Source of the DNA: Thiomargarita sp.
Lineage (GTDB): Bacteria; Pseudomonadota; Gammaproteobacteria; Beggiatoales; Beggiatoaceae
Length of the DNA stretch: 5,089 nt
Assembly (NCBI GenBank): GCA_020721025.1
Contig: DYNO01000208.1
Location: forward strand, 1-5,089
Direction of reading: 5' to 3'
Part shown: one piece after another, positions 1 through 5,089 of the stretch
Numbering within the stretch: position 1 is the first letter of the stretch
How the letters are laid out: the number at the start of each line of letters is the position of its first letter
Made by a program: the position numbers and the translations under genes
The notes under the pieces: model-generated
Databases searched by the model: none
The model's input: only the letters and a program-made list of their open reading frames with translations
What the model was told of the DNA's origin: nothing

Positions 1-31
1 AAATAGAAACAGCTTAATCTACATGGCTTAA

Positions 32-229
32 AGATGTCAAATCGGTTCTATAGAAATCACGCGTATCGACGATGCAGGAGTCAATCGCTTTAAAAAGGAC
101 GATGTTGCGATTAACGCAAATGCCCGGATAGATTTCAGTCAATGGGGTGGTGGCGGCGGCGTGGTCAGTTTACAAGAAGACGCTGAAGGTGATGGCTATG
201 AAAATGAAGAAGTTAAACCTTTGAATTAG
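32..229 (+). pseudogene. 3' tail of an unrecognised reading frame, 5' part missing or disrupted
   Basis: This open frame of 65 codons ends at TAG 227-229. It opens directly after an in-frame TAA (29-31), and it has no ATG or TTG; its first GTG is at 161. The other two frames are also stopped nearby (TAG 4-6 and TAA 15-17), so no frame enters intact from the left edge. The translation looks protein-like: a stretch reading EITRIDDAGVNRFKKDD, then a run of five glycines after Gln-Trp, then an acidic tail ending EEVKPLN. A terminator-like hairpin starts 16 bp after the stop, which fits a true gene end. I do not recognise the family. The simplest reading is the end of a gene broken by a frameshift or deletion just upstream. 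A sequencing error near position 30, or a chance open frame, cannot be excluded. Confidence 0.35.
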
Positions 230-244
230 TTGATAACCTGTGCG

Positions 245-292
245 ACAGGAACATTCAAATTAAAACTGAGTGTTCCGTCCTGTTCCTGTTTT
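245..292 (+). terminator. Probable intrinsic terminator-like hairpin after the 32-229 frame
   Basis: ACAGGAACA (245-253) is perfectly complementary to TGTTCCTGT (281-289), and a short T run (289-292) follows. The intervening 27 bases are a long loop, but GGAACA (248-253) can also pair with TGTTCC (271-276), giving a competing, tighter hairpin. The stop of the upstream frame is 16 bp away. The T tract is short, so termination strength is doubtful. Confidence 0.4.
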
Positions 293-335
293 GATATTCT
301 TAGGAGTTACGCAGTTCAAATTTAAATTCCAGACT

Positions 336-352
336 TTCCCATGCGCCGCGTC
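336..352. repeat. Decayed copy of a short palindromic repeat
   Basis: The 16 bases at 336-351 match 428-443 at 15 positions; the one difference is G345 against T437. In this copy the left arm and loop (TTCCCATGC...CCGCGT) are kept, but the right arm no longer reads TTGGAA, so only part of the stem can form. This is best read as an eroded copy of the element at 427-471, about 92 bp away. Confidence 0.5.
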
Positions 353-426
353 AAAGCCATTGACTTAAGGAATTATGACACAAGACGGTGCGATAGGTTT
401 TCATTAAATAAAACAAAGAGTTCTTC

Positions 427-471
427 GTTCCCATGCTCCGCGTTGGAATACAGCCCGGACGCTCCAGCGTC
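427..471. repeat. Dispersed palindromic repeat, two adjoining hairpins
   Basis: The first hairpin pairs 428-436 with 440-448 around a 3-base loop, with one mismatch (432/444) and one G-T pair (434/442). The second pairs GACGC (458-462) with GCGTC (467-471) around TCCA. The arrangement TTCCCATGCTCCGCGT, spacer, GGACGCTCCAGCGTC resembles a repeat seen many times in intergenic regions of gammaproteobacteria and some cyanobacteria; that statement is from memory. It has no coding role here and may be a REP-like element. Confidence 0.6.
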
Positions 472-545
472 ACGAGTGAAAAATATACTTTATTATTTAA
501 AACAACAAGTTAGGCAGTAAGCAGAAGCAGTTCTCATGTTAGTAA

Positions 546-659
546 CTTATTGAAAATAAGAATTATTATCCTCAAATATGGTTAAAAGCTGTTGCTGGTT
601 CTGAAAAATCTTGTGATTTTGAAAGTGTTATTCAGCGAATCGACACTATCCATTTTTAG
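546..659 (+). pseudogene. Possible 3' tail of a lost gene, convergent with the kinase gene
   Basis: A 37-codon frame opens after TAA 543-545 and ends at TAG 657-659. It has no ATG, GTG or TTG start. The translation is protein-like (ENKNYYPQIWLKAVAG near the start, then DFESVIQRIDTIHF at the end), with a plausible amphipathic helix before the stop. It overlaps the 3' end of the histidine kinase gene by 14 bp, tail to tail. I do not recognise the family. The frame is short enough to arise by chance, so this is a weak call; the alternative is plain intergenic DNA. Confidence 0.2.
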
Positions 660-2412
660 AAGTATTCAATCCTGATTTTAATGCCTCCCGACTGACCAGT
701 TCAAAACACACCAACCCCGCTTCATTCTTGCTAATCAACAAGTTATAGTCAGTATGTATCAACTGTTTCGCCGCATTGTACAAACCAATTCCCAACCCAT
801 CACGCGACTGTTGCACGGGTTCTCGCAATAAATTCTCAGCAATTTCAGGCGGTATCGCACTACCATCATCAGATACTAACAATTGTAAAATAGATTTGGT
901 GATGGATAACGACACTTCAATATGCAAATCGGGCTCGCGACGACGTTTCATCAACGCATTTTGCAACAAATTTTCAACCACGTTATCGAATAAATCTTCA
1001 GGAACTAACGTATTTTCGGAGTCTATTTTTGCATAAAACGTAATTGATTGCCGTCGATAACGCGCCTTGACATTTTCCCACCATAAACTGACAGGAACGT
1101 GGGCATAAGAAAATTTACCCGGATGTTCCAATTTATCCAAGGTACGCTTCAACTGTTGAGTCAGGCGAGGCATTTGTTTTTGCACTTGAATTTGGGTATC
1201 TAGGACGCGTTGTGTGGCTTCCGTGCTATTGTCCAATTCGGCGGTTTGGCTGTTTTGAATGATGTCAGAAATACCATAAAGCACTTGCAATAAATTCTTG
1301 ATATCATGCGTTAATTTTGAGCCCGTCTCATAGACTGCTTGCAGATGTGCTTGTTTTGCAAACGTTTCTTCTCGCAACTTGGCTTGATGAAAATGTTCTA
1401 ACAGTTGGATGAGTAATTTGATATAAAAATAATGCGTGCCCCCGACGCGATGATACGCATAGACTGTCGTTTCAATGAATTGCGTGTCAATGACGACAGT
1501 ATGTTTGGTTTTTTGCCCCAACGTTCCATTACTACTGCTGTAGGAAGAACTCCACTCAATGCCCGCAATCCACGGCAAGGTCGCCAAATATTCAAAACCG
1601 GCATCTAAAAACTGCTTAGAAGTCATATTCTTATAATTATGTGGCTGGGCGATAGAACTCAACCATTGTTCAAATGAGCTGCCCAAATTGAATAAATGCT
1701 GCACCCACATCTGTTCAATGCTGGCGGCACCGGCAAAAATTACCCATATCCAACTGATTAACAAGATAAAAAAAGCAACGCCCAATGTCATTTGAAACAC
1801 CGCGAGCGGATAGCTAATGTTGGCATGATACATCATCACTAAACTGCCTAACATGAGGATGATGATAATCAATGTCAGGGTAAGCCCATGAAAAAAATCA
1901 ATATTGTGTCGATATTCGATACTATCATCTGCGGAAATCAGAAAAAAGCAGCCGGGAATCAACAATAACCCATAATTCAAAAAGAGCCACTGTAACCCAT
2001 TCAAACTGCTGTGAATACTGCTATCGGTGAAAAATAAAACGTGAACATTGACGATAAAAAGTTCAATGGTTAAAAACACTATCGCAGTTAAATTAATCGT
2101 TCGGTCAGCGGGTTTGACTAAATCACGTCCACCAAGCAAGCCGATGAGCACCAATTGCCATAGCGTGATCAGCCATAAGTTCATGAACGATAAGAAAAAT
2201 CCGAAAAAAATAAAGAGTGCGATCAATCTTTGGGGGTTGAGAGATTCCCGCTTTCCCCACAAAGGTTGCCACAGCAAAAATGCAATGAAATGTATCAATA
2301 AAAATAGGCGTGACAATACGCTGGTCGCATCCCACCACAAAGTTAAATGGAGTGCGATTAAAATAACTCCGAGTAAACGGTATTCTTGTTTCGGTGCGAT
2401 GGATAAGGTCAT
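646..2412 (-). CDS. Membrane-bound sensor histidine kinase, HDxxN H-box type
   Basis: The 588-residue protein should sense a signal at or in the inner membrane, autophosphorylate on His and pass the phosphate to a response regulator. About eight hydrophobic segments fill residues 13-228 (roughly 13-28, 34-52, 62-79, 80-93, 107-127, 139-159, 174-195, 203-228). A soluble stretch at about 250-345 has the size of a GAF-like sensor but no motif I can name. The H-box is ETGSKLTHDIKNLLQ with His369; the usual Pro after Asn is Leu. The ATPase domain has an N-box NLLQNA (Asn481, Asn485), a G1 box SDDGSAIP (Asp515, Gly517, with Ala519 where Gly is usual) and a G2 box DGLGIGL (539-544). The ATG lies 5 bases after a GGA (complement of 2418-2420). 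The gene is divergent from an OmpR-type regulator, its likely partner. The signal is unknown. Confidence 0.9.
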   Translation of the reverse strand: MTLSIAPKQEYRLLGVILIALHLTLWWDATSVLSRLFLLIHFIAFLLWQPLWGKRESLNPQRLIALFIFFGFFLSFMNLWLITLWQLVLIGLLGGRDLVKPADRTINLTAIVFLTIELFIVNVHVLFFTDSSIHSSLNGLQWLFLNYGLLLIPGCFFLISADDSIEYRHNIDFFHGLTLTLIIIILMLGSLVMMYHANISYPLAVFQMTLGVAFFILLISWIWVIFAGAASIEQMWVQHLFNLGSSFEQWLSSIAQPHNYKNMTSKQFLDAGFEYLATLPWIAGIEWSSSYSSSNGTLGQKTKHTVVIDTQFIETTVYAYHRVGGTHYFYIKLLIQLLEHFHQAKLREETFAKQAHLQAVYETGSKLTHDIKNLLQVLYGISDIIQNSQTAELDNSTEATQRVLDTQIQVQKQMPRLTQQLKRTLDKLEHPGKFSYAHVPVSLWWENVKARYRRQSITFYAKIDSENTLVPEDLFDNVVENLLQNALMKRRREPDLHIEVSLSITKSILQLLVSDDGSAIPPEIAENLLREPVQQSRDGLGIGLYNAAKQLIHTDYNLLISKNEAGLVCFELVSREALKSGLNTSKNG

Positions 2413-2689
2413 ATTGTTCCAAAATTTAGATAATAGTCAGCCAAATCAATCAGTTGTATCGAAAAAATCCTGAAAAATTTGGCACTATCTCAAAATTAAA
2501 CTGGCAGGCGCGAGGATATAGTTCAAAATATTTAATGGTGGAAATCATGAGATCAAAGCAATCATACTTGAGCATCAATTTCTTTTAATGGATTCAACAT
2601 CAATATTTTAGCCAAGTTTGTGGGCATGGCTTAAAATTTGCAGCAGGTTAAAGTATTCGCCAAACAAATGCTTAGGTGTGAGAACTGCC
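2413..2689. promoter_or_regulatory. Divergent intergenic region between kinase and regulator genes
   Basis: These 277 bp must hold the promoters for both genes if they are transcribed separately. On the minus strand a TATTAT (complement of 2430-2435) lies 14 bases before the kinase coding start and could be a -10 element, but the matching -35 position is poor. On the plus strand TAAAAT (2632-2637) is a possible -10 for the regulator, also without a good -35. I see no convincing operator, although binding by the OmpR-type regulator here would be the usual form of autoregulation. Confidence 0.35.
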
Positions 2690-3430
2690 ATGCTTCAATC
2701 TGCAACGTATTATTCTACCAAATCTCTGCAACAAAAGTATCGAATGCTTGTGGTTGAGCCGGAAGAGGCGTTGGCACAAATCTTAACTAAGCATCTTGAA
2801 CATTGCGGCTTTCGAGTTTTCATGGCGCGCACGGAATCAGAAGGGTTGATGTTGCTAGAACAACGGGGATTGCCGCATTTGGCGATTGTGGATGTCAAGA
2901 TGGCATTGCAACCAGAATTTACTTTTTGCAAACAAATTAAACAATTTACCGATTTACCCGTAGTTATGTTAGTAGAACAGCACGATGTACCAAATTTGGA
3001 AATGACAGGCTGTTCGAGTGTGGATTTTTTAAGTATCCGTCCACTGAAGACGTTGGAACTTTTGGCGCATGTACAGCGGATTTTGCAGAAAGTAGGAAAC
3101 TTTGCTTATTTATTAGATAATTATATCGAGATAGATCAGCGTTTAAGTGTTAATTTGGCGACTCGTCAAGCGATTGTGAATCATCAAGTTGTTCATTTAA
3201 CTCCCATAGAAAACAAAATTTTACATATTTTAATCCGAGATGCTGGGCAAATCGTCACGACGCGGGTGTTATTGAATAAATTGGCGTTAACCAGTGAATC
3301 GTATGAAAATGGTTTAACTTCTCACCTCGCCAGTTTACGACATAAGTTAGAAATCAATCCGTTAGACCCTCAATATTTCTTAAGTCAAGCTGGTATTGGT
3401 TATTGTTTTGCTCTGATGTCTCGTCAATAG
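2690..3430 (+). CDS. OmpR/PhoB-type response regulator with a degenerate receiver
   Basis: This 246-residue protein should bind DNA and control transcription. Residues about 18-135 form a receiver: strand 1 is MLVVEPEE (Glu23; Pro24 replaces the second acidic residue, Glu25 follows), and the phospho-acceptor is Asp68 in LAIVDVK. The conserved Thr/Ser after strand 4 is Val95 (PVVMLVEQ), and the conserved Lys of the usual KP pair is Arg117 (SIRP). Residues about 145-244 are a winged helix-turn-helix of the Trans_reg_C kind, with a recognition-helix region GLTSHLASLRHKLE and a closing hairpin GIGYCFAL. I chose ATG 2690 because AGG (2674-2676) precedes it, though the 13-base spacing is long. GTG 2678, TTG 2618 and ATG 2744 are in-frame alternatives, and 2744 would give the more typical 228-residue length. 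It is divergent from the kinase gene, its likely partner. Fold assignment is firm, targets unknown. Confidence 0.88.
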   Translation: MLQSATYYSTKSLQQKYRMLVVEPEEALAQILTKHLEHCGFRVFMARTESEGLMLLEQRGLPHLAIVDVKMALQPEFTFCKQIKQFTDLPVVMLVEQHDVPNLEMTGCSSVDFLSIRPLKTLELLAHVQRILQKVGNFAYLLDNYIEIDQRLSVNLATRQAIVNHQVVHLTPIENKILHILIRDAGQIVTTRVLLNKLALTSESYENGLTSHLASLRHKLEINPLDPQYFLSQAGIGYCFALMSRQ

Positions 3431-3471
3431 ACAGATTCTTGAATTATTTGATAAATTTAAATGAGTAGCCG

Positions 3472-3510
3472 TGTAGGGTGAACAACGATAAACCTGTTAC
3501 CCACTCTACA
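3472..3510. repeat. Palindrome between convergent genes, possible dispersed repeat or bidirectional terminator
   Basis: TGTAGGGTG (3472-3480) pairs with CACTCTACA (3502-3510) over nine positions, including one G-T pair. After a three-base mismatch, 3484-3487 pairs with 3495-3498, also with one G-T pair, around a 7-base loop. It lies in the 106-bp gap between the regulator stop (3430) and the stop of the convergent acidic gene (3537). There is no T run on either side, so it is not a textbook terminator. GTAGGGTG...CACCCTAC palindromes occur dispersed in gammaproteobacterial genomes (from memory), and this may be one diverged copy. Confidence 0.5.
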
Positions 3511-3536
3511 TCTGCTACGCTTGCTAAATCATGAAG

Positions 3537-5089
3537 TTACGCAATTTCATCCATCAATTCTTGCGCCTTGCGTTGTTGTTCACTGTCGCCCTCGGCAAGA
3601 ATTTCGTTGAGAATATTGCGTGCAGTTTCACTGTCTTGCATATCCAAATACATTTGTGCCAAGTCAAATTTACCACTGATTTCATCGGAGGAGTCGAACG
3701 CGGCTTCGGTTTCATCGAAATCACCCAAATCGCCTTCATTCAACCGGCTCAATAACTTATCTAAATCATCTTCATCGCCTGTTGCGAAATGATTGTGGCG
3801 AGATTCCATTGTATTCAAATAAGATTCATCCTCTTCGTCAGCCGTATCAAGCGATTGCAATGGGGCAGGCTCGGTCTCATCTAAAAGTTCGGCTTCCAAA
3901 CCGGCAAAATGTTCATCGTCATCCAAGGACAGATGGGTATTTTGTTGTAATGATTCAAGTGTTTGTTCCGCTTCTGCGTCTGATTCAACTGCGGAAAACT
4001 GTGTCATATCATCGTCGGTTAATTCTTCGCCTAAGTGGAATTCCTCACTTGCTTCGTCCAAACCTTCGGCACTTTCTGCTTCGATGAATGCTGCCAATTC
4101 TTCTTCCGTCATGCCCATCTCATCGCTGGCGGGGGTGAATTCAGTTTCTTCAGCGTCTGGCAACAATTCTTCTGCGCTAAAAAAATCTATTTCATCCCCC
4201 AGTTCCGGTGCGAGAGGGTCAGAAAACGCAATTTCTTCCTCATGCGGTAGCAAGTCGATAATCTCTGCTTCACCTGTTGGAATGTCTGATGTTGCAAGAT
4301 GAGTTTCAGTCAATTCTGTTGGCTCACTTGTGATGCGATTTTCTTCAACCACTGCTTGTTCTGTTGCTGCCAACATTGGCGGGGGTTCTACTTTAAAATT
4401 TTCTTCAGGCACAACAGGCAATTCTGATACTTGTTCAACGGTGGCAACAGGCACAGCCGGAGTGGCGGCGGATACGGCAAATGATGAAGTTGCTGGTTGG
4501 GGGGGCACAAACAGAGCTTCACCTTCTAACGTAAAATCATCATTTAATACCGATTCGCCATCATCATCAAGTTCAAAATAACTAACTGGTTCGATACTAC
4601 TTTCAAATTCTTCTTCAGATACGTCAAGCGGTTCCGGGATATTCGCAACGTCTGACGTATCGACAAATTCTGCTGCTTCATGATTTGATATAACGGGTTG
4701 AACTGTACCACTGTCTTCAGATACGTCAAGCGGTTCCGGGATATTCGCAACGTCTGACGTATCGACAAATTCTGCTGCTTCATGATTTGATATAACGGGT
4801 TGAACTGTACCACTGTCTAAAGTTTCTTGCGATACAACGTCTTTAGCAGTGGTTTCAGACTCCCCCAAGGAGGATTTCTCCAAGTCGTCTGATTCAAGCG
4901 ATGATAAATCAAATTCCTCGTCTAATTCTAGTTCGCCCAATGAGTCTAAACTTAATTCATCCTCATTCGTATCTTCTAAACCGAGTGCGGAAAGGTCTGA
5001 GCCGTCGTCCGAATCGAGGTTTAAACTGTTTAGGTCGTCATCGTCTGATAATTCTGACAAAGATGAATCGTCATCCAAACCGAGCGATG
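3537..5089 (-). CDS. FimV/HubP-family polar landmark protein, C-terminal part (start outside window)
   Basis: Only the last 516 complete codons are visible; the frame stays open to the right edge. FimV/HubP proteins are inner-membrane proteins with a periplasmic LysM part and a long acidic cytoplasmic part. They gather at the pole and recruit factors for type IV pili, flagella or chromosome-origin placement. The C-terminal 46 residues (3540-3677) match the FimV C-terminal helical domain, with blocks KFDLAQMYLDMQDSETAR and ILNEILAEGD. The rest is low-complexity and strongly acidic, with only 11 Lys/Arg and no Cys or Trp. The visible N-terminal section (about 4830-5089) has loose Leu-Asp/Ser repeats, such as LDSLGELELDEEFDL. 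Two identical 34-residue units follow, then a Pro/Ala/Val-rich linker (about 4375-4510). The LysM and membrane parts would lie upstream. FimV versus HubP naming cannot be settled from this half. Confidence 0.8.
   Translation of the reverse strand, partial: SLGLDDDSSLSELSDDDDLNSLNLDSDDGSDLSALGLEDTNEDELSLDSLGELELDEEFDLSSLESDDLEKSSLGESETTAKDVVSQETLDSGTVQPVISNHEAAEFVDTSDVANIPEPLDVSEDSGTVQPVISNHEAAEFVDTSDVANIPEPLDVSEEEFESSIEPVSYFELDDDGESVLNDDFTLEGEALFVPPQPATSSFAVSAATPAVPVATVEQVSELPVVPEENFKVEPPPMLAATEQAVVEENRITSEPTELTETHLATSDIPTGEAEIIDLLPHEEEIAFSDPLAPELGDEIDFFSAEELLPDAEETEFTPASDEMGMTEEELAAFIEAESAEGLDEASEEFHLGEELTDDDMTQFSAVESDAEAEQTLESLQQNTHLSLDDDEHFAGLEAELLDETEPAPLQSLDTADEEDESYLNTMESRHNHFATGDEDDLDKLLSRLNEGDLGDFDETEAAFDSSDEISGKFDLAQMYLDMQDSETARNILNEILAEGDSEQQRKAQELMDEIA
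4612..4818 (-). repeat. Exact 102-bp tandem duplication inside the FimV/HubP gene
   Basis: Bases 4612-4716 are identical to 4714-4818 at an offset of 102 bp, with mismatches just outside on both sides (4611/4713 and 4717/4819). The period is 34 codons, so the reading frame is kept. Each unit begins DSGTVQPVISNHE and ends NIPEPLDVSE. Full nucleotide identity, including third codon positions, points to a recent duplication or to ongoing homogenisation between copies. An assembly artefact is the main alternative. Confidence 0.97.
4618..4763. repeat. Perfect 9-bp inverted repeat present once in each 102-bp unit
   Basis: GATACGTCA (4618-4626) is the exact reverse complement of TGACGTATC (4653-4661), with 26 bases between them. 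The same pair recurs at 4720-4728 and 4755-4763 in the second unit. The arms lie within coding sequence. Arms like these can form hairpins during replication and promote slippage, which might explain the duplication. Confidence 0.75.

Larger units (their letters stand above)
293..545. other. Intergenic stretch without a supportable gene
   Basis: Apart from the two repeat copies, I see no intact gene, RNA gene or convincing promoter here. An ATG-started 59-codon frame at 341-520 runs straight through both repeat copies and has no ribosome binding site, so I treat it as chance. Together with the gene tails on both sides, the stretch looks like a decaying region where earlier genes have been lost. 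Confidence 0.5.

Noticed and set aside
341..520. ATG-started frame of 59 codons on the plus strand
   Set aside because: It runs through both palindromic repeat copies, has no ribosome binding site, and its translation (for example FPCSALEYSPDAPAS) is just the repeat read through.
605..620. AAAATC/GATTTT hairpin downstream of the kinase gene as a terminator
   Set aside because: The stem is only 6 bp and nearly all A-T, it has no T run on the minus strand, and it is within a possible gene tail.
2048..2473. 141-codon frame on the plus strand opposite the kinase N-terminus
   Set aside because: It is antisense to well-supported membrane segments of the kinase, and its Lys- and Ser-rich translation reflects the complement of hydrophobic codons.
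2618..2689. Upstream extension of the response regulator from TTG 2618
   Set aside because: The extra 24 residues precede any receiver-like sequence, no ribosome binding site precedes TTG, and typical family members are shorter.
3531..3755. 74-codon frames on the plus strand overlapping the end of the FimV/HubP gene
   Set aside because: They are antisense to the conserved FimV C-terminal domain and show no features of their own.
4544..4813. 89-codon minus-strand frame that also contains a repeated peptide
   Set aside because: The repeat appears only because the 102-bp unit is a multiple of three, so every frame repeats. The acidic FimV/HubP frame is the one with a recognisable domain and full-length continuity.
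4612..4818. CRISPR-like array
   Set aside because: There are only two directly adjoining copies with no spacer, in frame within a protein-coding gene.

Overview
This window looks like a chromosomal piece of a moderately AT-rich gammaproteobacterium. Two things point there: a FimV/HubP-type polar landmark protein, and short dispersed palindromes of the TTCCCATGCTCCGCGT and GTAGGGTG...CACTCTAC kinds. From memory these palindromes recall sulfur-oxidising Thiotrichales (Beggiatoa-like) and methanotroph genomes. That placement is inference, because no marker gene is present.

Layout. Positions 1-645 contain no intact gene. There is the 3' tail of an unrecognised reading frame (32-229, +), cut off at its 5' side by stops in all three frames. 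A terminator-like hairpin follows (245-292). Next come two related palindromic repeat copies (336-352 decayed, 427-471 better preserved). Last is a second possible gene tail (546-659, +) that runs convergently into the next gene. Positions 646-2412 (-) encode a 588-residue membrane sensor histidine kinase. A 277-bp divergent intergenic region separates it from an OmpR/PhoB-type response regulator at 2690-3430 (+). Between the regulator and the next, convergent gene lies a short palindrome (3472-3510). From 3537 to the right edge (-) is the C-terminal part of a very acidic FimV/HubP-family protein whose start lies outside the window.

How the parts may work together. The kinase and regulator sit back to back and plausibly form a two-component pair. 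The regulator's receiver keeps its candidate phospho-acceptor Asp but has lost the conserved switch Thr/Ser and the conserved Lys, so it may not signal by the standard mechanism. The FimV/HubP protein would act at the cell pole in type IV pilus, flagellum or chromosome-origin positioning; nothing in the sequence ties it directly to the two-component pair.

The clearest unusual signal is an exact 102-bp tandem duplication inside the FimV/HubP gene (4612-4818). It adds a second, nucleotide-identical 34-residue unit to the acidic cytoplasmic region, and each unit carries a perfect 9-bp inverted repeat. I found no CRISPR array, tRNA, rRNA, intact mobile element or evident new multi-gene system.
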